Origin: CAZMSD01 sp964568855
Lineage (GTDB): Bacteria; CAIWAD01
Assembly (NCBI GenBank): GCA_964568855.1
Contig: CAZMSD010000002.1
Location: 124,001 to 188,000, forward strand
Direction: 5' to 3'
Length of the DNA: 64,000 nt
The position numbers and the translations under genes were made by a program. Shown piece by piece: positions 39,372-47,473 of the stretch. Numbering within the stretch: position 1 is the first letter of the stretch; every line of letters begins with the position of its first letter. The notes below the pieces were generated by a model. It was not told where the DNA came from, did no database searches, and worked only from the letters and a program-made list of their open reading frames with translations.

Positions 39372-39896
39372 TCAGCCTTCCGGCACGCCCTTCGCCCAGC
39401 CTTTTTCGAAGGCCTTCAGGTTCAGTTCCTCGGTGCCCCGCGGGACGTTCTTCTTCAGGGCCCCTTCCACGGCCGAGCGTGAGAGCACTCCCGTGGCGGC
39501 CGTCACGTATCCCAGCATCACGCTGTTGGCCACGATCTTGCGGCCCAGTTCGTCGGCCATCCGCGTGAAGGGCACGCGCAGGTGCCGGTCGTTTTCGGTG
39601 TGCACCAGGTCGGCGTCCGCCACCACCACGGTTTCCGGCGAGGTCCCGGGAACGTACTTGTCGAAGGCCGGCTGGGACAGAGCCACCAGGATGTCCGCGC
39701 GCAGCACCTTGGGATAATCGATCTCCTCCGCGGAGATGATGATGTCGGAGCGGGCGGCGCCGCCCCGCGATTCCGGGCCGTAGGACTGGGTCTGCACGGC
39801 GTTCACGCCGTCCAGGACCGCGGCCTCGCCCAGGATTAAACCGGCCAGGACGATGCCCTGTCCGCCGAAGCCTGCCACCTGTATTTCGGTTCGCAT
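39372..39896 (-). CDS. korC: 2-oxoacid:ferredoxin oxidoreductase gamma subunit (second set)
   Basis: 174 residues. GFGGQGIVLAGLILGEAA near the N-terminus, VQTQSYGPESRGGAARSDI, and the C-terminal NSVMLGYVTAATG are the KorC/PorG gamma-domain signatures. It completes the second set (gamma-alpha-beta in transcription order). About 100 bases without a gene separate it from korA; I see no hairpin or other feature in them. Clearly homologous to the next gene, so the two sets arose by duplication or parallel acquisition. Confidence 0.88.
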   Translation of the reverse strand: MRTEIQVAGFGGQGIVLAGLILGEAAVLDGVNAVQTQSYGPESRGGAARSDIIISAEEIDYPKVLRADILVALSQPAFDKYVPGTSPETVVVADADLVHTENDRHLRVPFTRMADELGRKIVANSVMLGYVTAATGVLSRSAVEGALKKNVPRGTEELNLKAFEKGWAKGVPEG

Positions 39897-39970
39897 TTCT
39901 CCCGGTCCCGATTACCCGGCCGACTGGTTCGTATCACGCGGAATAGCGAGCGGCGCCGAACCGCCCCCTT

Positions 39971-40513
39971 TCAACTCCGCTGTTCCTGCGCCTCCCGGCC
40001 CAGGCGGTAGCCCTCTGCGAAGGCTTTCAAGTTGGCCTCCTCGGTACCCCGGGGAGCGTTGCCGCCCACCGCGTGCTCCATGGATTCACGTGATACGGCC
40101 TCCACGACTGAGGAGAAGAATCCGAGCATCACCGAGTTGGCCATGATCTTGCGGCCGAAGCGCTTGTGCGCTATGTCGGTGGCCTTGATCCGATAGGGTT
40201 CGAAGGGCGAATCCTCGTCGGGGACGATCAGGTCGTCCTCGATGATCAGCGTACCCTCGGGCTTCAAGCGGTCCACGTACATCTCGTAGGCCGGCTGCGA
40301 GAAGGCCACCAGGACGTCGAGCCGGTCGATTTCGATCTCGTAGATCTCGCCCTTCGAGATGATCACGTCGCTCTTGCAGGCCCCGCCGCGCGACTCGCTG
40401 CCGTAGGACTGGGTCTGCAGGGCGTTGAGCCGCTGGTGCACGGCCGCGCTGCCCAGGATGTACCCGGCCAGCACGATCCCCTGGCCGCCGAAGCCGCAGA
40501 AGCGCACGTTCAT
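39971..40513 (-). CDS. korC: 2-oxoacid:ferredoxin oxidoreductase gamma subunit (first set)
   Basis: 180 residues from the ATG at 40513, which overlaps the korB stop by 4 bases; longer upstream reading is out of character. GFGGQGIVLAGYILGSAA, LQTQSYGSESRGGACKSDVI and NSVMLGFFSSVVEA define the gamma subunit. Here the set is ordered ferredoxin, alpha, beta, gamma. The 74-base gap to the second set holds a GTATCAC word at 39931. Confidence 0.88.
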   Translation of the reverse strand: MNVRFCGFGGQGIVLAGYILGSAAVHQRLNALQTQSYGSESRGGACKSDVIISKGEIYEIEIDRLDVLVAFSQPAYEMYVDRLKPEGTLIIEDDLIVPDEDSPFEPYRIKATDIAHKRFGRKIMANSVMLGFFSSVVEAVSRESMEHAVGGNAPRGTEEANLKAFAEGYRLGREAQEQRS

Positions 40514-41451
40514 CGCGAACCTTCCCCGGTATCCTGCGTTTCCAGCTCGCGGTTGACTTGGTGCAGCTTGTCCACGTACTCCTCTTCGTCCCGTTCCACG
40601 ATCTTGCCCACCACGATCTTGTCCTTCAGCTCCTCCTCGCTCAATCCGGCGGCCCGGTCCGCGCGGATGGAAGTGTCGCGGTAGAGGTTGAGAAAATCCG
40701 TGCCCGTGGGCAGGCCGGTCAGCTTGCCGTAGCTCACCGGGCACTGCGACACGATCTCGATGAAGGAGAAGCCCTTCTTGGTGATCGCGTACTGCATGGC
40801 CTCGGTCAGCGGGAAGACGTGATACGTGGTCCAGCGCGACACGTAGTTCGCTCCCGCGGCGGCGACCAGTTCGGCGGTCCGCAGCGGCGGCTCCACGTTG
40901 CGGTAGGGCGTGGTCGTCGTCCGCGCGCCCACCGGGGTCGCCGGCGAAACCTGGCCACCGGTCATGCCGTAGTTCCAGTTGTTGACCATGAAAACGCTGA
41001 GGTCGATGTTGCGCCGGGCGGCGTGGATCAGGTGGTTGCCGCCGATACCGGCGATGTCGCCGTCGCCGGCGATGATGATCACCTTCATCCGCGGCAACAT
41101 GACTTTCACGCCGGTGGCGAAGGCCAGGGGCCGGCCGTGGGTGGTGTGCAGCGTGTCGGCCTTGAAGTAGGGGCTGGGAATCCAGGAGCTGCAGCCGATT
41201 CCCGTAACGGTCACGATCTCCTCGGGCGGCAGGCCCAGCTCGTCAACTGCCTGGGCGAAGGCCCCCAGCACCGTGCCGCAGCCGCAGCCGGAGCAGAAGC
41301 TGGTGGGCAGGACCTCCTGCCGCAGGTAGTGGTGCAGCCGGTGCCTGCGGTCCCGGAAGAAATCCTCAGGGATGGAAGCTGATACGGTCCGGTCGTCCGG
41401 CAAGGTCGCTTTTCCTTCAGTTGCTGACTTCATCGCTCGTTCGTGATACAT
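40510..41451 (-). CDS. korB: 2-oxoacid:ferredoxin oxidoreductase beta subunit (first set)
   Basis: 313 residues. SFCSGCGCGTVLGAF Cys cluster near residue 52, GIGCSSWIPSP, GDGDIAGIGGNHLIHAARRN for thiamine diphosphate, and NNWNYGMTGGQVSPATPVG. N-terminal extension of about 30 residues compared with the second copy. The first codons read ATG TAT CAC, so a GTRWYAC word touches the start; a later ATG (codon 7) is possible. The gene overlaps the korA stop by about 35 bases, giving tight coupling. Confidence 0.87.
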   Translation of the reverse strand: MYHERAMKSATEGKATLPDDRTVSASIPEDFFRDRRHRLHHYLRQEVLPTSFCSGCGCGTVLGAFAQAVDELGLPPEEIVTVTGIGCSSWIPSPYFKADTLHTTHGRPLAFATGVKVMLPRMKVIIIAGDGDIAGIGGNHLIHAARRNIDLSVFMVNNWNYGMTGGQVSPATPVGARTTTTPYRNVEPPLRTAELVAAAGANYVSRWTTYHVFPLTEAMQYAITKKGFSFIEIVSQCPVSYGKLTGLPTGTDFLNLYRDTSIRADRAAGLSEEELKDKIVVGKIVERDEEEYVDKLHQVNRELETQDTGEGSR

Positions 41452-42598
41452 TCCCCGTCGCTAGGAACGCCTCGATCGGCTCGAGGATCTCGCCGACGGT
41501 CAGCGAGACGCCCCCGATCTTGGAGACGGACTCCACCGGGCAGTCGACGTAGCGCTCGATCTCGCGGGACAGCTGGCCCAGGTTCATTTCGGGAACAAAG
41601 ATCCTGCGCACGCCGGATCCCAGGTTTCCCACCACGTGGCCGGGAAAGGGCCAGATTGTGACCAGGCGCAGAAAGCCGACTTTCAGGCCCTTTTCCCGGG
41701 CCTGCAGCACGGCGCCCAGGCTGGGCCGGGCCGAGGCGCCGTAGGAGATCACCACCGCCTCGGCGTCTTCCATGAAGCGGCTCTCCACCCTGGCGATCTC
41801 TTCGCGGTGCGAGTCGATTTTCCGGTAGAATCGGCGCACCAGCTCGTCGTGGACCGACTGGGTGGACACGTCGCGCATCCCGTCCTTGCGGTGCGTGGAG
41901 CCCGAGACGTGCGTGTAGCACCCGGTGCCGAACTCGAGCATGGGGGGAATCTCCGCCCCGCCGAAGGAGAACTCGCCCGCGCTTCCCCGCACGCGCTCCG
42001 CGAGCTCGACCCGCGATGCATCCGCGGGAAAGTCCAGGTTCTCGCGCATGTGGCCGATCTCGCCGTCCATCAGCAGGATCACCGGATGGCGGAAGCGCTC
42101 CGCCAGGTTGAAGCACTCGATGGTCAGGTCGAAGCACTCCTGAACCGAACTCGGCGCCAGGGCGATGGCCTCGTGATCGCCGTGCGTGCCCCAGCGGGCC
42201 TGCATCACGTCGCCCTGGGCGGGTTTGGTGGCCTGCCCTGTGGAGGGCCCCGAGCGCTGCACGTCGATGATCACGCATGGCGTCTCGGTCATCACCGCGT
42301 AGCCGATGTGCTCCTGCATCAGCGAGAAGCCCGGCCCGGAAGTGGCCGTCATGCCCTTGGCGCCCGACCAGACCGCCCCCACCACCGCCGCCAGCGAGGC
42401 GATCTCGTCCTCCATCTGGACGTAGAACCCGTTGCAGCGGGGCAGCAGCCGCGCAAGCAGCTCGGCGATTTCCGAGGCGGGCGTGATGGGATAGCCGCCG
42501 AAGAAATTGCAGCCCGCCCAGACCGCCCCGTGGGCGGCCGCCTCGTCGCCCAGCAGGAAGGCGCTCTGGCCCGCCCATTCCGCGGTGACCGGATTCAT
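41417..42598 (-). CDS. korA: 2-oxoacid:ferredoxin oxidoreductase alpha subunit (first set)
   Basis: 393 residues. FFGGYPITPASEIAE, VQMEDEIASLAAVVGAVW, TATSGPGFSLMQEHIGYA, RSGPSTGQATKPAQGDVMQARWGTHGDH and EMNLGQLSREIE. Strongly parallel to the second alpha subunit along the whole length, so the paralogy covers the complete complex. Probable substrate 2-oxoglutarate, given that 2-oxoglutarate:ferredoxin oxidoreductase is the known electron source for class I benzoyl-CoA reductase; pyruvate or other 2-oxoacids cannot be excluded. Confidence 0.9.
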   Translation of the reverse strand: MNPVTAEWAGQSAFLLGDEAAAHGAVWAGCNFFGGYPITPASEIAELLARLLPRCNGFYVQMEDEIASLAAVVGAVWSGAKGMTATSGPGFSLMQEHIGYAVMTETPCVIIDVQRSGPSTGQATKPAQGDVMQARWGTHGDHEAIALAPSSVQECFDLTIECFNLAERFRHPVILLMDGEIGHMRENLDFPADASRVELAERVRGSAGEFSFGGAEIPPMLEFGTGCYTHVSGSTHRKDGMRDVSTQSVHDELVRRFYRKIDSHREEIARVESRFMEDAEAVVISYGASARPSLGAVLQAREKGLKVGFLRLVTIWPFPGHVVGNLGSGVRRIFVPEMNLGQLSREIERYVDCPVESVSKIGGVSLTVGEILEPIEAFLATGNVSRTSDEVSN

Positions 42599-42604
42599 CG
42601 TGTC

Positions 42605-42805
42605 TCACTCATTGATGATCATGATCGCGAACTCGGGACACAGCAACTCGCAGAAGCGGCAGCCGATGCACTGCTCCTCCACTTCCACCTCCGGCGGATA
42701 GTAGCCCTTGCGGTTGATGCGCTCCGAGACCTTGAGCACCTCCAGCGGGCAGAAGTCGATGCAGATGTTGCAGCCCTTGCAGTATTCTTCGTCGATCTTG
42801 ATCAT
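42605..42805 (-). CDS. korD: Ferredoxin-like 2x[4Fe-4S] delta subunit
   Basis: 66 residues. Two CxxCxxCxxxCP motifs: CKGCNICIDFCP and CIGCRFCELLCP. Its size and position directly before korA mark it as the delta subunit of the first oxidoreductase set, carrying electrons from the thiamine site to free ferredoxin. The second set has no such gene next to it, so the two complexes may share it. Confidence 0.87.
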   Translation of the reverse strand: MIKIDEEYCKGCNICIDFCPLEVLKVSERINRKGYYPPEVEVEEQCIGCRFCELLCPEFAIMIINE

Positions 42806-42833
42806 CCGCCCGCAGCCCTTCGTTGTCTCGCCC

Positions 42834-45395
42834 TCAGAACAGGTCGTCCAGGTCGGAAGCGCCCGCGCCCGGCATCTCGCCGTGCTCCCTGAGATGCTGC
42901 TGGATCAACTCGCTCTCGCGCTTGGAGTACATCTTGTCTTCTTCGAAATCGAACCGCGCTGCGCCCGTGTCGCCTGCCAGCTCATCCCGGAGCGCCCCGT
43001 GCAGGTCCGCAGTGCCCTTGATGGCCAGCACCGCGCCGGCCTCGTCCAGCAGGCGGAACACGCCCTCGGCCCGGGGCACGCGCTCGAGGCCCTCGCTCGT
43101 TAACGGCAGCCAGTGGACCGGCGGCGCCGGAACGGCCTCCATCTGCAGCCGCAGGTCGCACTGCAGGCAACGCGCCGCCTCGCCGCGGGCCTGCTCGCCG
43201 GTGTACCCGGTGCAGGTCTCACGGAAACCCAGCTCCGCGGCCGATCCGTCCAGGCGGGGGACCGGCGCCCGGCCCAGCGAGGCGAATCCTTCCACGCGAC
43301 CGATGAACTGGCCGGATGTGTCACGCTCGAAGAGCGCCTCGTCGATGGAGCCTCCGCCGCCCAGGGCTCGGTCGATGGCCGCGGCGGCCCTGCGTCCCGA
43401 GGCGACGGCGTCGATGATGCTGCCCGCCGTGGAGCTGAGGTCGCCACCGGCGTAGACCGCTTCCCGCCCGGTTTCCTGGGTCTCGCGATCCACGACGATC
43501 AGTCCCCCGGCCGTGCGGATCGATCCCTCGCGCTCAAGGAAGGACAGGTCGCGCCGCTGGCCGACGGCCATGATCAGCTGATCGCCCTCCAGAGTTTCGA
43601 AACTGTCGCAGAATTCGGGATTGAAGCACCCCTGCTCGTCAAAGACACGGGTGCAACGGCGAAGCTCCACCCCGGTGACTCGCTCTCCCCCGATGATAAC
43701 CCGGTGGGGGCCCCAGCGCGTGATCAGCGTGATACCTTCCTCGAGGACTTCCTCGACCTCGGATTCGCCGGCGGGCATCTCCTCCCTGCTTTCCAGGCAT
43801 ACCATCGCGACCGTCCCAGCGCCGCAGCGCAGTGCACTCAGGGCCACGTCGGCGGCCACGTTGCCCCCGCCGATCACAATCACCCGGTCCTTCAGCGCGG
43901 GAACCCTTCCGCCGGCGATCTCGGCAAGGAACTCGACGCCCCAAAGCACCTCCGAATGATCCGCGCCCTGCAGTGCGATGCGTTGGCTGAGCCCTGCACC
44001 CAGCGCAAGAAACGCTGCGTCGCAGCCGTCATCCCGGAGATTGTCAAGGCTGAAATCCACCCCCAGACGCCAGCCCGGCCGGAAGTCCACGCCCAGCGAA
44101 AGTATCTCGCCGATCTCCCGCTCGAGGACCTCCCGTGGCAGGCGGAAGGCCGGAACGCCGTAGCGCATCATCCCGCCCGCTTCGTCGGCAGCTTCGAAGA
44201 GCCTCACGGAGTGGCCCAGTTTGCGCAGGTAAAAAGTAGCCGTCAGGCCAGCTGGTCCCGCGCCGACGATCGCCACGGTCCTGCCGGTGTCGGGCGGCGT
44301 CTCGATCGGGACCGGCGGTGAGTCCGCCTCCCGGTCCGCGGCGTAGCGCTTGAGGGCGCAGATGGCCAGCGGGTCGTCGAGTTCCCCGCGGCGGCAGACT
44401 TCCTCGCAGGGACGAAAACAGACCCGACCCAGGATGCCCGGGAAAGGCACTTTCTCGCGCACCACGGCCGCCGCTTCGAGCCCCCTCCCCTCGGCCACCA
44501 GGCGCAGGTATCCGGGCACGTCGATGCGGGCCGGGCAGGCCTCGACGCAGGGAACCAGGTCCTCCCGTTTCCTGCCGGCGCGCAGGGCCACATCCACGAG
44601 TGCGCCCGTGGGGCAGACCTCCACGCAGGCGGTGCAGAAGCGGCAGGCGGATTCGGCGAGACTCGGCGCCAGGCAGCCCACCTGCACCAGGCCCTCTTCG
44701 TCATACACGAAACCCAGGGCTTCCACGCCCTTGAGGTCGCGGCAGGCCCGCACGCAGCGCGTGCAGCCGATGCAGAGGTTGTAATCCCGCTCGAAGAGCG
44801 GATCGTCCTTCACCACGGGCAGATCGGTGGGGATCCACTTGGGCGTGGAGTCCGAGATGCCCACGTAGTTGGCCAGGTTCTGCAGCTCGCAGTTGCCGAA
44901 CAGCGGGCAGCAGCGCTCGTTCTCGGGCACGTTGGACGAGCACTGGCTCAGGCTGCAGCCTTCCTGCTGGGCGCAGGTGAGACAGGCGTGGCGGTGGCGG
45001 GCCAGCACCGGTCTCAGCTTCTCCCGCCGGGCGGCGCCAAGTGTTTCGCTTTCCGTGAGGACGGACATCCCGGATTCGATCTCCGTGATACAAGCCCGCA
45101 CGGGTTCGCTCAGTCCCTCGACCTGAACCACGCAGAGGCCGCACTCGAGGCCCGAGTCGTCGTCAACGGCGCTCGCCGGGGAGTCCGAACCGTTCCCCTG
45201 CGGCCCGGCGTTCTCGATGCGCCGGTCGCCCTGGAACACGGCCGCGGCGGGTTCCCTTCCGCGGGCCGGGGGCAGGTCCGGATGCGAGCACAGCGTGGGG
45301 ATGTAGACCCCGGCGGCGCGGGCGGCCACCAGGATGGTGGACCCGGCCGGCGCACTCGCCGTCTCGCCGTTGATGCTGAGTGTCACATCACTCAT
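42834..45395 (-). CDS. Large iron-sulfur flavoprotein NAD(P)H:ferredoxin oxidoreductase, BzdV-like
   Basis: 853 residues. From the N-terminus: [2Fe-2S] domain (YIPTLCSHPD, then after a long spacer ECGLCVVQVEG and VRACITEIE); NuoG-like His-Cys segment (RHRHACLTCAQQEGCSLSQC); two [4Fe-4S] motifs (CIGCTRCVRACRD, CRFCTACVEVCP); GltD-type linker (CVEACPARIDVPGYLR, GRVCFRPCEEVC); FAD loop VAIVGAGPAGLTATFYL; and a second dinucleotide loop VIVIGGGNVAADVAL. A 45-residue insertion splits the first cluster motif. In Azoarcus bzdV, a relative, lies in the benzoate cluster and is thought to link NAD(P)H and ferredoxin. Bifurcation is possible, not shown. Confidence 0.8.
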   Translation of the reverse strand: MSDVTLSINGETASAPAGSTILVAARAAGVYIPTLCSHPDLPPARGREPAAAVFQGDRRIENAGPQGNGSDSPASAVDDDSGLECGLCVVQVEGLSEPVRACITEIESGMSVLTESETLGAARREKLRPVLARHRHACLTCAQQEGCSLSQCSSNVPENERCCPLFGNCELQNLANYVGISDSTPKWIPTDLPVVKDDPLFERDYNLCIGCTRCVRACRDLKGVEALGFVYDEEGLVQVGCLAPSLAESACRFCTACVEVCPTGALVDVALRAGRKREDLVPCVEACPARIDVPGYLRLVAEGRGLEAAAVVREKVPFPGILGRVCFRPCEEVCRRGELDDPLAICALKRYAADREADSPPVPIETPPDTGRTVAIVGAGPAGLTATFYLRKLGHSVRLFEAADEAGGMMRYGVPAFRLPREVLEREIGEILSLGVDFRPGWRLGVDFSLDNLRDDGCDAAFLALGAGLSQRIALQGADHSEVLWGVEFLAEIAGGRVPALKDRVIVIGGGNVAADVALSALRCGAGTVAMVCLESREEMPAGESEVEEVLEEGITLITRWGPHRVIIGGERVTGVELRRCTRVFDEQGCFNPEFCDSFETLEGDQLIMAVGQRRDLSFLEREGSIRTAGGLIVVDRETQETGREAVYAGGDLSSTAGSIIDAVASGRRAAAAIDRALGGGGSIDEALFERDTSGQFIGRVEGFASLGRAPVPRLDGSAAELGFRETCTGYTGEQARGEAARCLQCDLRLQMEAVPAPPVHWLPLTSEGLERVPRAEGVFRLLDEAGAVLAIKGTADLHGALRDELAGDTGAARFDFEEDKMYSKRESELIQQHLREHGEMPGAGASDLDDLF

Positions 45396-45411
45396 GGGAT
45401 CTCGATCGGCC

Positions 45412-45699
45412 TCACCAGGAATGGCTGATCGCGTCGGCATGGCAGGACGCGATGCAGGGCAAAGGGGTCCCGTCTCCCGGCTTGCAGGGATTGCACTCGT
45501 ACTTCAGCTTCTTCTTCTTGTCCTCGGCCACCACCGCCACGGGCTCCTCGCGCAGGGGGTCGTTGGGATCCTCGTCCTCCACGGCGAAGACCGTCGCGGG
45601 ACAGGCCGTGACACAATCGCCGCAGCCGTCGCACACGTCCGTGTCGATGGTGATGAAGAAATCGCCCGAGGCGTCCTTGTAACCGTAGTTCGCCAGCAT
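45412..45699 (-). CDS. bzdM: Ferredoxin of the benzoyl-CoA reductase cluster (BzdM-like)
   Basis: 95 residues; ATG at 45699 has GGGAGAA upstream. First cluster motif CDGCGDCVTACP near residue 30; the second is stretched to CNPCKPGDGTPLPCIASCHADA. This long-spaced second motif and a C-terminal extension are typical of ferredoxins linked to benzoyl-CoA reductase in Azoarcus and Thauera. It lies directly after bzdQ, as bzdM does in Azoarcus. It is the likely direct electron donor to the ATPase subunits. Confidence 0.82.
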   Translation of the reverse strand: MLANYGYKDASGDFFITIDTDVCDGCGDCVTACPATVFAVEDEDPNDPLREEPVAVVAEDKKKKLKYECNPCKPGDGTPLPCIASCHADAISHSW

Positions 45700-45762
45700 G
45701 GTTCGATTCTCCCGCGATCCACGCACCGCGTTTCCGGACCGGCCGCGGCGCGATCCCCCGCG

Positions 45763-46644
45763 CTACTTGCGGCCCTTGCCCTTCCTGCACAGCGCGTGGC
45801 CGAATATGGCGGCCCCGGCCGCGCCGGCGATCTGGGTGTCCCACTCAGTCCGCATGCGGTCCAGGCCGATCATCGGCATCAGCCGCTCCATCACGCCCCG
45901 GTTCTTGGCCATTCCGCCGGTGACGGCGAAGGCCGGTGTGACACCGATGCGCTCCACCAGGGAGTAGATGCGCTCGGCCATGGCCCGGCAGTAGGCCGCC
46001 AGCACCTCCTCGGTGGTCCAGCCCTTGCGCAGCAGGCCGGTGGCCTCGGACTTGGCGTAGACCACGCAGGTGCTCGAGACGGCCTCGGGCTCCTCCTTGA
46101 CTTCGAAGGAGCGGTCGCCCACGTCGACGATGGGAATGCCCAACAGGTCCGAGAAGACCTCCATGCCCCGGCCGGTGCCCGCGGCGCACTTGTCGTTCAT
46201 CAGGAAGTTGGTCACCTTCCCCTTTTCGTCGCACTGGATGGCCTTGATGTCCTGTCCGCCCACGTCGAGCACGGTGCGCACTTCAGGCCCGTAGATGAAG
46301 TTCGCCCCCCGCGCGTGACACGCGATCTCGGTGATGGTCCGGTCGGCGAAGGGCACGTTCACCCGTCCGTAGCCCGTGCCGATGCAGTAGTCCACCCGGT
46401 CCGCGGCCAGGTCCGTGGCCTCGAGCGCGAAAGTGAGCACGTTGCGCGCGCTGTCCGGGCTGTCGGAGCCGGTGCGCATGTTGCCGTAGGCGAAGATCCT
46501 GCCGTCCACCGCGATCACGGCCTGGGAGCTGACCGAGCCCACGTCGATGCCCGCCGTGACGTACTCGGCGCCGCGCCAGTCGAGCTCCGGATCGGACCAG
46601 TTGCTCTCCGTCCAGCGCCAGAATTCCTGTTGTGCTTCCGCCAT
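45763..46644 (-). CDS. bzdQ: Benzoyl-CoA reductase ATPase subunit BzdQ-like
   Basis: 293 residues, ASKHA ATPase. AGIDVGSVSSQAVIAV phosphate loop, GTGYGRVNV, CHARGANFIYGPEVRTVLDVGGQDIK, and the cluster-bridging NDKCAAGTGRGMEV with the later Cys in SSTCVVYAKSE. With BzdP it would form the heterodimeric ATP-driven electron activator, holding a [4Fe-4S] cluster between the two subunits. Two small ATPases (about 260 and 290 residues) point to the Azoarcus subtype rather than the Thauera subtype, where one of the pair is much longer. ATG follows the bzdP stop immediately. Confidence 0.85.
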   Translation of the reverse strand: MAEAQQEFWRWTESNWSDPELDWRGAEYVTAGIDVGSVSSQAVIAVDGRIFAYGNMRTGSDSPDSARNVLTFALEATDLAADRVDYCIGTGYGRVNVPFADRTITEIACHARGANFIYGPEVRTVLDVGGQDIKAIQCDEKGKVTNFLMNDKCAAGTGRGMEVFSDLLGIPIVDVGDRSFEVKEEPEAVSSTCVVYAKSEATGLLRKGWTTEEVLAAYCRAMAERIYSLVERIGVTPAFAVTGGMAKNRGVMERLMPMIGLDRMRTEWDTQIAGAAGAAIFGHALCRKGKGRK

Positions 46645-46647
46645 CAC

Positions 46648-47433
46648 TCAGTCCCCCGTTTCGGCTTCGGCCGCGGCCACCACGGCGGCGCCCACCGCGG
46701 CGCCGTACTCGGGTTCGTCGGGGATGTGGATCCGTTCCAGGTTCAGCTCGCGCCGCATGGACTCCACGAAGCCCGGATTCCGGCCCACCCCGCCGAGCAT
46801 CACCACGTCCTCGTTGACCCCCACCCGCCGGATCATGGAGACGATCCGGCTGGCCATGGCGTCGTGGATGGCCTTGCTGATGTCCTTGACCTCGGTCTTG
46901 GAATGGATCAGGCCCACCACTTCCGACTCGGCGAAGATGGCGCACTGGGCGTTCATGGGAATCTCCCGCTCCGAGCTGAGCGCCAGCGGGCCCATTTCCT
47001 CCAGGGGGACCTCCAGGGCCCGCCCCATGGCCTCGATGAAGGCCCCGGCGCCCGCCGCGCACTTCTCGTTGATGGCGAAGTCCACCACGGCGCCCGCCTC
47101 GTCGATCTTGACCGCCCGGCCCTCCTCGGCGCCCACGTCGGTCACCGTCCGGCCGGCGGGGAAGAAGTAGTTGGCGGCCCGGGCCATGGCGTTGATATCG
47201 TTGACGTTGCTGTCCATGCCCGGGATCGAGTTCTTGCCCGAGCCCGTTCCACCGATGCGGCCCAGCTCGGCCCTCTCAATCCCGGCCGCCTCCAGGGCGC
47301 CGGTCAGCGAGCGCTCGACCGCCTGCTCCTGGTCGAAGCCGGTGGGCACGGATGCCTTGCCGATGATCCGGCTGTCGCGCATCAGGACCGTCTTGGTGTT
47401 CTTGGCACCGCAATCGATGCCGGCGACTGTCAT
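46648..47433 (-). CDS. bzdP: Benzoyl-CoA reductase ATPase subunit BzdP-like
   Basis: 261 residues. VAGIDCGAKNTKTVLM phosphate loop, GTGSGKNSIP, TVTDVGAEEGRAVKID, and NEKCAAGAGAFIEA with the second Cys in MNAQCAIFAESEVV. The DVGAEEGRA form instead of DIGGQDSK separates this alpha-type subunit from BzdQ and from the lone activator at 35.1 kb. AAGGAGGA precedes the ATG. The 40-base gap to bzdO holds a GTATCAC word at 47465; the gene itself has none. Confidence 0.85.
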   Translation of the reverse strand: MTVAGIDCGAKNTKTVLMRDSRIIGKASVPTGFDQEQAVERSLTGALEAAGIERAELGRIGGTGSGKNSIPGMDSNVNDINAMARAANYFFPAGRTVTDVGAEEGRAVKIDEAGAVVDFAINEKCAAGAGAFIEAMGRALEVPLEEMGPLALSSEREIPMNAQCAIFAESEVVGLIHSKTEVKDISKAIHDAMASRIVSMIRRVGVNEDVVMLGGVGRNPGFVESMRRELNLERIHIPDEPEYGAAVGAAVVAAAEAETGD

Positions 47434-47473
47434 CACGCGTCCTCCTTGTCACACACGGGGGGATGTATCACCG

